Assembly: GCA_958295725.1 (NCBI GenBank) | Contig: OY282368.1 | Coordinates: 2,626,001 to 2,690,000 of the forward strand | Direction: 5' to 3' | Length of the DNA stretch: 64,000 bases | Source: an uncultured Alphaproteobacteria bacterium | GTDB lineage: Bacteria; Pseudomonadota; Alphaproteobacteria; UBA2966 | Shown: piece by piece, positions 36,066 through 45,174 of the stretch | Position numbering within the stretch: position 1 is the stretch's first letter | How the letters are laid out: each line of letters begins with the position of its first letter | Notes under the pieces: generated by a model | The model's input: the letters and a program-made list of their open reading frames with translations, nothing else | Database searches by the model: none | Told to the model about the DNA's origin: nothing | Made by a program: the position numbers and the translations under genes

Positions 36066-38830
36066 CACTGGCCCAACCGTTCGAGGATGGCGGGGACGTG
36101 GACCTGATCCGCCTTGTAGTTGCCGGTCAACGTATACATCACCAGATTGACACCGAAGCGCAGGGCCATCTCGCGCTGGCGCTCGCCCCCCGGAACAACG
36201 GCGGCGAGAGGCCGGCCCAGGTCGTCGATCGCCCAGGCCGCCGCCCAGTCGTGGTCGCCGATGACGTATCCCGACACGCCATCGTTGACGCCGCCGGCAT
36301 AGCGTTCCACCCACACCCGCCCCCCGGTCCAGCGCCCGGGGAACTCCTGGATCAAGTAAAAGGCCCTGGTCAGGACGTGCTCCGGCGGCACGGGCGTGAG
36401 CGGCGGGACGTCCAGCCGGTCCAACAGTCGCCGAAGGCCCCAGGTCGCGGGGCCCGGGCTGCTACCGAGGCCGGGCGTGGCGCCGACCCACCGCCGTTCC
36501 CGGGTGTCGAATACGATCGTTCCGCCGTTCCTGGCGAAAGTGTCCACCTTGGCGATGACGTTTTCGGACAGCATCGGCGGCGCGGGCGTGACGGGCCAGT
36601 AGATCATCGGGAAGTAGACGAACGCATCGCTTTCCGGATCGAGGCCGATAGGTTCCCCGCCCTCGAACGCGGTTCGGCGCGCCAGGATCCGGGTCAGTCC
36701 TCTCAGGCCCGCGCGGCTCATCTCGTCCACTTCGGTATCGCCGGTGATCACGTAGGCGAGCCGCGTATCCAGCGTGGCGGTGAGCGCGAAGTCGTCGGCG
36801 GCTTCAGCGGCGTTCGGAAGCGGGAGTGCGCCCGAGAGCGCACCCAGAACCGGAAGGGCGAGCGACACGGTCCTGGCGGCCGCTCGCCGCCCCCCGGCCA
36901 GCAAACCTCGGAGCCGGAGACTGACGGCCATCTCGATCAGGATCAGCGCCACGGCGATGGCCAGCAACGGCGGCTTAAGATCGATCTCTCCGCTCTCCGC
37001 GAACTCCCGATGGCTCACCCCTTGCGGCAGACGCTCGATGGGGTCCAGCACCGCGACGGCAGCGCCCAGATTGAGCGCGCGGCGGGCGGCGGGATCGCCA
37101 TAGTAACCGGGCGGCGCGCCGGGAGAGGGCGTCGCCTGTTCGAACGTTTCACCGACAATGGGCGCGGCCGTCGGCGGCGGGTCGACGAGGCGTCCGAAAC
37201 CGTCGAGGACCTGGAGCGGCGGCAGCGTAACGCCCCGACCTTGGCTCGAAACGCCTTCCGCCAGCTCGACGATGCGGCGCAGCATGTCCACGAACAGCCC
37301 GGAGATCGCCAGGTTCGACCACTCCGTGTTCGCCGTGGTGTGGAACAGGACCACCCAGCCGCCGCCCCGCCGCTCGGCCGTCACCAGGGGCGTCCCGTCG
37401 GCGAGACGAGCCCATGTCTTGCCGCTCAGGTCGAGCGAGGGTTCGGCCAGAACCTGCCGGGCCACCAGGACGTCTTCCGGAATATCCAGACCGAAGAAGG
37501 GGCTGCCCTTCTCGAACGCGTCGAGACGCGCCGGCCGGGTCCATGTCAGTGCGCCGCCCAGGCTCCGGCCACCCGTTCGCAGGGCGACGGGGGTCAACGA
37601 ATCCGTCTTTTCCGCCATCTTGGGGCCGGCGAACCGAACCAGGACCCCGCCCTTCTTCACCCAGTTCTCGATGGCTTCGCTATCGGATCCGACGACGACG
37701 CCGACGTCGGCCAGAAACATCACCGCCAGCTCGCGCCTCAAGAGTTCCGCGACGGCGCCAGCGCGTACGTCGCTGAAGGGGCTCAGGGCCCGGTCGAGAT
37801 AGAAGACGCTGGACAGGAGTGGTTGATCGGCCTCCAGGGCATCGCCGGAATACAGGCCGACCGGCCGCCGCCGCCAGCGCTCGTCGAGAAGGGCGACGGC
37901 GCCGGCCGACCGCTCGCCCTCGATTTCGATTCGGGACAGCCGGTTTCGGATCTCCAGGGGGACGTCGATGTCGGCTCGCGCGGCGCGTTCTCCATCGCCG
38001 AAAGCGGCGGGGGCGCGCACGAGAAGTTGTCCCCGCTCTCCGACCCCCCGGATCCACACGCTCGCGCTACCCAGGGAATCCGATCTCAGGACCGTGACGC
38101 CGAGAACGTCCAGGTTCTCCGCCGGAGGAAGCAGGACACGCGCCCGCGCCGTCGCCGGCTCTCCGAGCAATCGGACCGACCCCATATGCTGAAGCCGTTC
38201 GGTCAGATCGTGGATCGCTTGCGCCTCCTCGGGCGTGGCCAGGATGCCGTCCGTGAACCAGATGGTTTGCAGCGGCGAGGACAGGCCGAGACCGCGGACC
38301 GCGTCGGCGGCCGCCAGCCGGTCGACCGGCCAGGGCTTCGGACGCAGAGCCCCGACCAGGCGGCGGGCGGCAGCGGCGGAGAGAACGTCGCTCGCACGGA
38401 GCGCTTCTCCATCCGCGGGGGGAGCCGTGGTCACGACGACGACCGGCCGTTCCAGCCGTTCCGCCTCGTCCAGGACGCCGGAAATCGCCTCGACGCGGCG
38501 GCGCCAGCGGGGTGCCGCCGCCCATCCGTCGTCGACGATCAGCAACAGGACGCCCCGACCGTCAAGCTGAGCGCCTGGGTTCAGAATGGGATGCGCGAGA
38601 GCCAGGATCGCCAGTGCCGCGATGAGCAGTCTCAGCAACAGCAGCCACCAGGGCGTCCGGGCGGGGGTCTCCTGGCGCGCGCGCAGTCCCGCCAGCAGGC
38701 CGACGGCGGGGAACGTCACGCGGCGCGGCGCCGGCGGCGTCACCCGCAGCAGCCACCACAGCAACGGCAGGGCGGGCAGGGTGGCGAGCAGCCACGGCGA
38801 CGCGAACACCAGGGAACCGAAGGCCGGCAT
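36065..38830 (-). CDS. BatA-like/DUF4159 membrane protein
   Basis: The protein of about 921 residues begins with a BatA-type N-terminal segment: FGSLVFASPWLLATLPALPLLWWLLRVTPP, then a second hydrophobic helix (WWLLLLRLLIAALAILALAHPIL). A von Willebrand/amidotransferase-like middle follows, then another helix near 640, and finally DUF4159 (about 700-921), marked by TRLAYVITGDTEVDEMSRAGL and FVYFPMIYWP. ATG 38830 fits the BatA start; the frame continues upstream into the DUF58 gene. It is the third gene of the moxR-DUF58-DUF4159 unit. Function beyond membership of this conserved cluster is unknown. Confidence 0.87.
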   Translation of the reverse strand: MPAFGSLVFASPWLLATLPALPLLWWLLRVTPPAPRRVTFPAVGLLAGLRARQETPARTPWWLLLLRLLIAALAILALAHPILNPGAQLDGRGVLLLIVDDGWAAAPRWRRRVEAISGVLDEAERLERPVVVVTTAPPADGEALRASDVLSAAAARRLVGALRPKPWPVDRLAAADAVRGLGLSSPLQTIWFTDGILATPEEAQAIHDLTERLQHMGSVRLLGEPATARARVLLPPAENLDVLGVTVLRSDSLGSASVWIRGVGERGQLLVRAPAAFGDGERAARADIDVPLEIRNRLSRIEIEGERSAGAVALLDERWRRRPVGLYSGDALEADQPLLSSVFYLDRALSPFSDVRAGAVAELLRRELAVMFLADVGVVVGSDSEAIENWVKKGGVLVRFAGPKMAEKTDSLTPVALRTGGRSLGGALTWTRPARLDAFEKGSPFFGLDIPEDVLVARQVLAEPSLDLSGKTWARLADGTPLVTAERRGGGWVVLFHTTANTEWSNLAISGLFVDMLRRIVELAEGVSSQGRGVTLPPLQVLDGFGRLVDPPPTAAPIVGETFEQATPSPGAPPGYYGDPAARRALNLGAAVAVLDPIERLPQGVSHREFAESGEIDLKPPLLAIAVALILIEMAVSLRLRGLLAGGRRAAARTVSLALPVLGALSGALPLPNAAEAADDFALTATLDTRLAYVITGDTEVDEMSRAGLRGLTRILARRTAFEGGEPIGLDPESDAFVYFPMIYWPVTPAPPMLSENVIAKVDTFARNGGTIVFDTRERRWVGATPGLGSSPGPATWGLRRLLDRLDVPPLTPVPPEHVLTRAFYLIQEFPGRWTGGRVWVERYAGGVNDGVSGYVIGDHDWAAAWAIDDLGRPLAAVVPGGERQREMALRFGVNLVMYTLTGNYKADQVHVPAILERLGQ

Positions 38831-38847
38831 CTCGAGCTGCGCCCTGG

Positions 38848-39729
38848 CTACCCGAGCTCGCCCGAGAGGGCCTCGTACAAGGCCAGCAGGGCCGTTTGCG
38901 GCGGGCGGTCGGTGCGATGGCTCGCGAAGGTCCACCCGATGGAACGCGAGAGATCGACGAGTGCGGCCCGCCGCGCGGCGAACCGCCGATGGTAGGCGGA
39001 TCTCACGCTTTCGACGCGACCGACGGTGCAGGCTTCCTCGTCTTCCAGCCCGTGGAACCGGATGCGTCCCGTGAAGGGCAGATCCTCTTCCGCCGGGTCC
39101 ACGATCTGCAGCAGGTGGCCCTTGACACCGCGGCTCGCGTGGCGCTTGAGCAACGGCTCCAGTTCTTCCGCGGGCGAGAGGAAATCTCCGATCAGAACGA
39201 GGCGGGCGTCCCGCGGCAGCCGTTCCCCCGGCGGCAGGCTCGAGCCACGCCCACCGCCCGCCGCGTCCCGGTGGAGAGCGGCTGCGAGCCGGGCAAGCGC
39301 GCCGCGGCCGGTCGTCGGCTTCCGTTCGAGATCCAGTAGCGCCACGAACTCCCCGGCACGAACCAGCAGGATCGCGACGGCCAGCAGGAGCACCGTCGCG
39401 CGCTCCGCCTTGTCGCGGAGAGCCATGTCCGACGCGTAGCGCATCGACGGCGAGTTATCGCGCCATAGCCAGACGCTCTGCGCGGCCTCCCATTCGCGCT
39501 CGCGCACGAAGACGCGCTCGGACTTGGCCGACTGACGCCAATCGATCCTCGACGCCGGATCGCCGGGCCGATATTGGCGGAACTGCCAGAACGTGTCGCC
39601 GACGCCGACTCGCCGACGCCCGTGAACGCCCTGCGCCACCGTGGCCGCGACTCGTTCCGCCGCGACGAGAAGCGGCGGCAGGGCGGCGGCCAGTTGCTCC
39701 GCGCGCTGTCGAGAGGCGATGGCCCGCAT
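38848..39729 (-). CDS. DUF58 protein
   Basis: The 293-residue protein has the DUF58 signature in its first half (GRRRVGVGDTFWQFRQYRPGDPASRIDWRQSAKSERVFVREREWE) followed by a von Willebrand-like fold (SVWLWRDNSPSMRYAS). DUF58 proteins accompany MoxR-type AAA+ ATPases, which are thought to act as chaperones inserting metals or activating VWA partners. It begins 13 bases after moxR and ends 17 bases before the DUF4159 gene. Confidence 0.92.
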   Translation of the reverse strand: MRAIASRQRAEQLAAALPPLLVAAERVAATVAQGVHGRRRVGVGDTFWQFRQYRPGDPASRIDWRQSAKSERVFVREREWEAAQSVWLWRDNSPSMRYASDMALRDKAERATVLLLAVAILLVRAGEFVALLDLERKPTTGRGALARLAAALHRDAAGGGRGSSLPPGERLPRDARLVLIGDFLSPAEELEPLLKRHASRGVKGHLLQIVDPAEEDLPFTGRIRFHGLEDEEACTVGRVESVRSAYHRRFAARRAALVDLSRSIGWTFASHRTDRPPQTALLALYEALSGELG

Positions 39730-39742
39730 GCGCCGTCCCGGC

Positions 39743-40759
39743 TCAGGCCAGACGCGCCACCAGCCGCTCGACGACTTGCGGGATCGTCGTCCCGTCCGCG
39801 CGGGCCGCGAAATTCAACGCCATGCGATGGCGGAGCGTCGGCGCCGCGAGGGTGGCAACATCGGCGACGGACGGAGAGAGCCTGCCATCGAGCAGCGCCC
39901 GGGCTCTGACCGCCAGCATCAGTGCCTGACTGGCGCGGGGACCGGGTCCCCAGGCCACGTCCCGCCGCACGTCGTCCATGTCGGTGGTTTCGGGACGCCC
40001 GGCCCGCGCGAGATCGAGGATCGCCTCGACGACGCTCGTGCCGACCGGGAGTCTCCGCGTCAAACGTTGCGCGGCCATGAGCTCGTCGGCGCTCATGATC
40101 TCGTTCGGCTCGGAGTCGTCGGCGCCCGTCGTGACGATCAGCATCCGGCGCTCGGCCTCGAGGCTGGGATAGGACACGTCGATCTGGATCAGGAAGCGGT
40201 CGAGCTGAGCCTCGGGCAGAGGATAGGTGCCTTCCTGCTCGAGCGGGTTCTGCGTCGCCAACACGTGGAACGGGGCCGGGAGCTCATGGCGTCGCCCGGC
40301 GACGGAGACGTGTTTCTCCTGCATCGCCTGCAGGAGCGCGGATTGGGTCCGGGGGCTGGCCCGGTTGATTTCATCCGCCATCAGCAGCTGGCTGAACACG
40401 GGGCCGTTGACGAAGCGGAATGATCTCCGTCCCCGCTCGGATTCGTCGAGCACTTCCGAACCGATGATGTCGGCGGGCATCAGGTCGGGCGTGAACTGCA
40501 CGCGCTTGTCCTCCAGCCCGAGAACCGTGCCCAGTGTCCGCACCAGCCGCGTCTTGGCGAGGCCCGGAACGCCGATCAGGAGCGCGTGACCGCCCGCCAG
40601 AAGCGCGATCAGCGTCTCGTCGACGACCTGTTCCTGGCCGAAGATGATCCGACCGACTTCCCGCCGGACGAGCTTGAGCCGATCGACGAGCGCCTCCAGT
40701 TCCTCGGCGAGCGGGGCGCCGCCGTCGCTGATCGTCTCGACGGGGTCCGATATACTCAC
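39743..40759 (-). CDS. MoxR-family AAA+ ATPase
   Basis: The protein of about 338 residues has Walker A GVPGLAKT (63-70), then FTPDLMPADIIGSEVLD, Walker B LLMADEINRASPRTQSALLQAMQE and sensor region ATQNPLEQEGTYPLPEAQLDRF, all typical of the MoxR family. It heads the four-gene minus-strand unit moxR-DUF58-DUF4159-amidotransferase-like. GTG 40759 is chosen because GGAG lies 6-7 bases before it and it gives a normal family N-terminus; the frame runs on for a further kilobase antisense to other genes. The divergent DUF1285 gene starts 36 bases away, so their promoters overlap closely. Confidence 0.94.
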   Translation of the reverse strand: MSISDPVETISDGGAPLAEELEALVDRLKLVRREVGRIIFGQEQVVDETLIALLAGGHALLIGVPGLAKTRLVRTLGTVLGLEDKRVQFTPDLMPADIIGSEVLDESERGRRSFRFVNGPVFSQLLMADEINRASPRTQSALLQAMQEKHVSVAGRRHELPAPFHVLATQNPLEQEGTYPLPEAQLDRFLIQIDVSYPSLEAERRMLIVTTGADDSEPNEIMSADELMAAQRLTRRLPVGTSVVEAILDLARAGRPETTDMDDVRRDVAWGPGPRASQALMLAVRARALLDGRLSPSVADVATLAAPTLRHRMALNFAARADGTTIPQVVERLVARLA

Positions 40760-40795
40760 GCCGTTCTCCACGAATGATGTGGATGCATACCCGCC

Positions 40796-41425
40796 ATGGC
40801 GAAGCGCGAGCCGCCTCCCGCCCCCGACCCCGCCATCCTGGCGAAAGCGCCGACCGGCCGCGGCGCGGGCGAACCGTCGGATGCCCGAACCGGACGCCGC
40901 ACACCCGTCCCGCGCGGCGATATCGGCATGCGGATCGCCCGCGACGGAACGTGGTTCTATCACGGTTCCCCGATCGCCCGCAAACCGCTGGTCAAGCTGT
41001 TCTCCTCGGTTCTCGCGCGCGACGCGGACGGCGAGTACTACCTGGTTACGCCGGTCGAGAAGTGCCCGGTCGCGGTGGACGACGCGCCTTTCGTGGCGGT
41101 CGAGTTGAGCGTGCGCGGTACCGGCGGGAACCGGTCGCTGGCCCTCCGCACCAATGTGGACGAATGGATCGTCGTGGGCGACTCGCACCCGATCCGCGTC
41201 GAGTTCGATCCGAGGACGGCGGAACCGTCGCCCTACGTGCTCGTCAGGGACCGGCTGGAGGCCCTGATATCGAGATCGGTGTACCACGAGCTCGCCGACA
41301 TCGGGTGCGAGGAAGAGGTCGGGGAGAGTCTCCTCTACGGCGTGTGGAGCGAAGGGAGTTTCTTCCCCCTTGGCCGACTGGACGACGGGGAGCGACCGGA
41401 CGACGAGACCGTCGCCGATGCGTGA
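40796..41425 (+). CDS. DUF1285 protein
   Basis: The 209-residue protein matches DUF1285 (GDIGMRIARDGTWFYHGSPIARKPLVKLFSSVL, then YYLVTPVEKCPVAVDDAPFVAVEL). Structures of the family are known but no function has been assigned. It starts an operon with the NUDIX, DUF6111 and cca genes: its stop overlaps the NUDIX start by 8 bases. Confidence 0.92.
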   Translation: MAKREPPPAPDPAILAKAPTGRGAGEPSDARTGRRTPVPRGDIGMRIARDGTWFYHGSPIARKPLVKLFSSVLARDADGEYYLVTPVEKCPVAVDDAPFVAVELSVRGTGGNRSLALRTNVDEWIVVGDSHPIRVEFDPRTAEPSPYVLVRDRLEALISRSVYHELADIGCEEEVGESLLYGVWSEGSFFPLGRLDDGERPDDETVADA

Positions 41426-42038
41426 GCTGCGCGCCAGGCTGCGGGAGCGTCTGCGTGACGTCGCGCTCGCACCACCGACGGAGCCGGCCCGGGGAGATTT
41501 CGATCCCGATCCGGAATGGCGCGCGCGGCGGGTGCCCGCGGAGCTCGCGCCCGCGGCGGTGCTCGTTCCCATCGTGAGCCGGAACGGTGGACCCGCCGTC
41601 CTCCTCACGCGGCGGTCATCCCACCTGAACGCCCACGCGGGACAGGTCAGCTTTCCGGGCGGCCGCCTGGAACCGAGCGACGGGGGGCCGGTCGCCGCGG
41701 CGCTGCGCGAGTCGGAGGAGGAGATCGGGTTGGACCCCGAACAGGTCGACGTCGTGGGCCTTCTCGATACCTGCCGGACGAGCACCGACTACATCGTCAC
41801 GCCGGTGGTCGGGATCGTCGACCCGGACTTCGAGCCGAGGCTCGACGGATTCGAGGTGGCGGAGCTGTTCGAGGCGCCGCTCGACCATCTGCTCGCGCGC
41901 CGGAACTTCGTTCGCGAGAGTCGCGACGCGGGCGGCTTCACCCGCGTCTTTTACGCCATCTACTACGAAAGGTGGCGTATCTGGGGGGCGACGGCCGGCA
42001 TGTTGTTCGATCTCATGGAGAGGATGGACGGCGAATGA
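41418..42038 (+). CDS. NUDIX hydrolase, CoA pyrophosphatase type
   Basis: The protein of about 206 residues has the coenzyme-A pyrophosphatase (NudL/UPF0035) signature LLTRRSSHLNAHAGQVSFPGG at about 62-82 running into the Nudix box with RESEEEIGL. Relatives split CoA into 4'-phosphopantetheine and 3',5'-ADP. ATG 41418 overlaps the DUF1285 stop; the end overlaps the DUF6111 start by 4 bases. Confidence 0.92.
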   Translation: MRELRARLRERLRDVALAPPTEPARGDFDPDPEWRARRVPAELAPAAVLVPIVSRNGGPAVLLTRRSSHLNAHAGQVSFPGGRLEPSDGGPVAAALRESEEEIGLDPEQVDVVGLLDTCRTSTDYIVTPVVGIVDPDFEPRLDGFEVAELFEAPLDHLLARRNFVRESRDAGGFTRVFYAIYYERWRIWGATAGMLFDLMERMDGE

Positions 42039-42301
42039 TCTTCAAGGTCCTCAAGTACGCGATTCCACTGCTCCTGCCCTTCATCCTCTATTTCCTGTGG
42101 GCGTTCGTCGAACGGCGGCGCAAGGCGGCGGGCGGCCGCGCGGCGAAGGACGCGCCGTGGATGTGGTTGACGACGGCGGGACTCGCGCTGCTCGTCGTCT
42201 CGCTGTTCGCGACGGGCCTGTTGAGCGGTTCCGAGCCGGGCGGCGCTTACGTTCCGCCACACGTCGAGGACGGACGGGTCGTTCCCGGCCGGGTGGAATG
42301 A
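42035..42301 (+). CDS. DUF6111 small membrane protein
   Basis: The 88-residue protein has two hydrophobic helices (about 7-25 and 42-62) and a short polar tail. It matches the small DUF6111 proteins encoded between a NUDIX hydrolase and cca in alphaproteobacteria. It overlaps both neighbours by 4 bases (ATGA), indicating coupled translation. No function is known. Confidence 0.85.
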   Translation: MIFKVLKYAIPLLLPFILYFLWAFVERRRKAAGGRAAKDAPWMWLTTAGLALLVVSLFATGLLSGSEPGGAYVPPHVEDGRVVPGRVE

Positions 42302-43656
42302 GCGCGGCCCGCGGCGCGGCGGCGCCGCCGCCGGTGCGTCTCGAACCCCGGCCCTGGATGACGGCGGACGAGACCCGGGCCGTCGTCGCCGCGCTCTCCG
42401 CCGCCGGCGCCACGGTGCGTTTCGTCGGCGGCTGCGTGCGCGACGCGCTGATCGGCCGGCCCGTCAAGGACATCGACATCGCGACCCCCGATCCGCCGTG
42501 TCGAGTGATCGAGCTGCTCGAGGCGGCGGACATCGAGGCGGTCCCCACGGGCCGCGGCCACGGCACGGTGACGGCCGTCGTTCCGCCGCGGCGTTTCGAG
42601 GTGACGACGTTGCGGATCGACGCGGAGACCTTCGGCCGTCGCGCGCGCGTCGAGTTTTCCGAGGACTGGGACGCGGACGCGGCGCGGCGGGACTTCACCA
42701 TCAACGCCATCTATTGCGGGGCCGACGGCGAGGTTTTCGACCCCGTCGGCGGCATCGCCGACCTGAACGCCGGGGTCGTGCGCTTCGTCGGCGATCCGGA
42801 CAAGCGGATAAGGGAGGATGTCCTGCGCATATTGCGGTTCTTCCGCTTCACCGCGTTCTACGGTGCGCCACCCCCGGACCCCGACGGTCTCATGGCGTGC
42901 CGGGCCCATACCGGAGCCCTGGCTGCCCTGTCGGGCGAGCGCGTCGCGGGCGAGCTCCTGCGCCTGCTCGAGTCACGAGACGCCGCCGCGATATTGCGGG
43001 TCATGCGGGACGGCGGCGTGCTGCGGCCGGTTCTTCCCGAACTGTCGCCGTCGGGCATCGCGCGGGTCGGGCGCCTGATCGCCGTCGATTCGGACGACCC
43101 GGACCCGCTGCGGCGGCTCATGGCCGGGTTGGGGACCGACGGGCCGGGCGCCGCCCGCACGGTGGCCGGGCGGTGGCGATTGCCGAACGCCCAGCGCGAC
43201 CGCATGGCGGCCGCCGCGGCCCACGCCGACGGGATGACCGGAACGCTGGACGCGCGGGGCCGCCGCCGGCTCCTGTACCGGCTGGGCCGCGAGACCTTCA
43301 CCGATCTCGCCTACCTGGGCTGGTCCCGGGAACCCGAGCGGAAGAACGCCTGGCGGCGGCATCTCCGCGCCGCCCGGGAGTGGACCGCGCCGGCCCTTCC
43401 GGTCGGCGGGGCCGACGTATTGGCGCTGGAGGCGCCGCCCGGACCCGCGGTGGGGCGGACCCTGGGCGAGGTGGAGCGCTGGTGGATCGACGGCGACTTC
43501 AGGGCCGACCGCGAGGCGTGCCTGCGCAAGCTGCGCCAAGTCGTGAAGGCCGGGCCGACCCCGCCGTCCGACACCGCCGCCTTGGCCGGGGAACGGGAAC
43601 ACGACTCCGGCGTGGCGAGACCGGTGTCCTGGTTCAGACAGACGCGACGCTCTTGA
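42298..43656 (+). CDS. cca: CCA tRNA nucleotidyltransferase, C-terminus altered by IS insertion
   Basis: This enzyme adds or repairs the 3' CCA end of tRNAs. The N-terminal nucleotidyltransferase head (about 25-165) shows RFVGGCVRDALIGRPVKDIDIATPD with the two metal-binding Asp residues, the RRDFTINAIYCG motif and KRIREDVLRILRFFRF, all class II hallmarks. The helical body and tail follow. The last about ten codons (SWFRQTRRS and stop) are translated from IS481-like sequence: the element's outer repeat begins at 43625, inside the reading frame. The original C-terminal end has therefore been replaced, though the conserved domains are complete and the enzyme should still work. Last gene of the DUF1285-NUDIX-DUF6111-cca operon. 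Confidence 0.94.
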   Translation: MSAARGAAAPPPVRLEPRPWMTADETRAVVAALSAAGATVRFVGGCVRDALIGRPVKDIDIATPDPPCRVIELLEAADIEAVPTGRGHGTVTAVVPPRRFEVTTLRIDAETFGRRARVEFSEDWDADAARRDFTINAIYCGADGEVFDPVGGIADLNAGVVRFVGDPDKRIREDVLRILRFFRFTAFYGAPPPDPDGLMACRAHTGALAALSGERVAGELLRLLESRDAAAILRVMRDGGVLRPVLPELSPSGIARVGRLIAVDSDDPDPLRRLMAGLGTDGPGAARTVAGRWRLPNAQRDRMAAAAAHADGMTGTLDARGRRRLLYRLGRETFTDLAYLGWSREPERKNAWRRHLRAAREWTAPALPVGGADVLALEAPPGPAVGRTLGEVERWWIDGDFRADREACLRKLRQVVKAGPTPPSDTAALAGEREHDSGVARPVSWFRQTRRS

Positions 43657-43765
43657 GCGCTGGCGCCGAGCCAGGGCCGACGGCCTGACCGCACGAGCAG
43701 CCGCCAACGCCGTCGGCGTTCCGGGATCGACCCTCCACCGATGGCAGAGGCTGGCGGATCGCATT
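43625..43765 (+). mobile_element. Internally deleted 5' remnant of an IS481-like element
   Basis: It starts with the element's outer end (tgtcctggttcag), then jumps, at a shared cag, to sequence matching the transposase coding region from about codon 31 to codon 68 (ttgagcgctggcgcc, ccgcacgagcagccgccaac, gatggcagaggctggcgg). About 180 bases are missing relative to the intact copy. The distal end joins abruptly to a BrnA-like fragment. Confidence 0.8.
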
Positions 43766-43766
43766 G

Positions 43767-43880
43767 GAGCTGGACGCCGACATGGCGGCGTGGTTCAAGG
43801 CGAACGCCCCGGATGGCCGCGGATACCAGACGGAGATCGACCGGGTCCTTCGCGAGTATGTCCGACGGACTCCGGGCCAT
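43767..43880 (+). pseudogene. C-terminal fragment of a BrnA-type antitoxin
   Basis: The frame reads LELDADMAAWFKANAPDG then RGYQTEIDRVLREYVRR, which is the ribbon-helix-helix C-terminal part of BrnA antitoxins (COG3514). It has no start of its own and is joined at its 5' side to IS481-like sequence. The N-terminal half of a BrnA protein, also ended by IS-derived sequence, lies nearly 10 kb away at 53.39 kb. Whether both come from one gene is inferred. Confidence 0.65.
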
Positions 43881-44006
43881 GCGCGGGTGCCGCGCGTCCG
43901 CCAACATCGACGCGGTTGCGAACGTCCCGCCGGAGGGGGCCTCGGTCGCTGACGGCGAGAATATCTTCATGCCGTTCGCGTCTTCCTCGGCCGCTCTCTC
44001 GGAGAC

Positions 44007-45174
44007 TCACGAGTCCCGGCCAGGTGACCGGTCCGCGCGCAAGACTTGGGCGTACAACTCCCCGAACCGGGAGACCATCGTCCCGATCGAGAATTCTTCC
44101 GCGGCTCTACGGCGGGCGGCGTCGCCCATGCTCGACCGCCGGGAATGCGACATGCGGAGCAAGGAACTCCATGCCTCGGCCAGCGCCGCCGGGTCGCCGG
44201 AGGGAACGACGATGCCGGTGTCGCCGACGATCGATCGCGAATCCCCGACGTCGGTGACGACGCAGGGAACGCCGCAGGCCATCGCCTCGACGATGATGTT
44301 ACCGAATCCCTCACCATGAAGACGTCGACACGTCGAGAGCCGCCGTAATCCGGGGAACATCGCTTCTCACTCCCAGCGGATGAAACCGGTCTTCGTGTCC
44401 GGTCGCCTCGATCCATGAAGCGAGATCGGGGTTGTCGCGCGTGACGTTCTCGCCACACAGCACGAAATGCGTGCGCCCGTCGAGAGACGCCAGCCGCCCG
44501 GCCGCTCTGACGAACGTGCGGTGATCCTTCTGAGGATGGAATCTTCCGATCAGGCCGATCAGGAAACCGTCGCCCGGAACGCCCAGTTCGCCGCGAACAT
44601 CCGACCTTGCGGACGCGTCCGGGCGGAACGTCTCCACGTCCACGCCGTTGGGGATGATTCGCATGCGCCCCCCGTCGTATCCCAGCCCAGCGTGAATCGA
44701 CGCCCCGGCGTCGGAGTTGCAAACGATCACGCTCGGCAGCCTGCCGGACAGCGCCGCGCAAGCCTTGGCGCACCAGATCGTACTTCTACGATCATGGCGG
44801 GGATCGAGACTGCTGTGACGGATGTTCCAGACCACGCGCCGCCGGCCCGCCAGCTTCGCCGCCAGTCCGCCCACGAGGTCGCCGTGGTACAGCCAGGTTT
44901 GAACCACGTCCGGGCGCCACTTTCGCAGCACCGAGGACAATCTGAACAAGGACAGGGGATTCGGGACCGCGCGGCTCATGTTCATGGCCTGCACGGCGAC
45001 TCCCGACGCCTCGAGATCGAGGCCGACCGCGCCCTTTTCGGTGAGCGAGATCACTTTCGTCCCGAACTCGGACGGGGGGAGCCTTCGCGCCAATTGACTC
45101 AAGACGGTCTGCGCGCCTCCCACCGGGAGACCGGTGATGACGTGCGCGACCTCGATTGACCGTCGTCTAGGCAT
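44007..45174 (-). pseudogene. GT4-type glycosyltransferase, frameshifted
   Basis: The N-terminal part (ATG 45174; VAHVITGLPVGGAQTVLSQL, WNIRHSS, IIPNGVDVETFRPD, IGLIGRFHPQKDH) and the C-terminal part (GEGFGNIIVEAMACGVPCVVTDVGDS, GIVVPSGDPAALA) together form a complete GT-B family 4 glycosyltransferase of about 388 residues. They lie in different frames: the first frame meets TGA at 44311-44313, and the second takes over around 44320, consistent with one inserted base or two lost. As it stands the product would be cut off just before the donor-binding motif. It overlaps the preceding membrane-protein gene by 8 bases. Confidence 0.85.

Noticed and set aside
36098..38995. A 965-codon plus-strand frame opposite the DUF4159 gene
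   Set aside because: Composition (Arg, Gln, Gly and Pro-rich) and lack of motifs mark it as antisense noise; the opposite strand has BatA and DUF4159 features.
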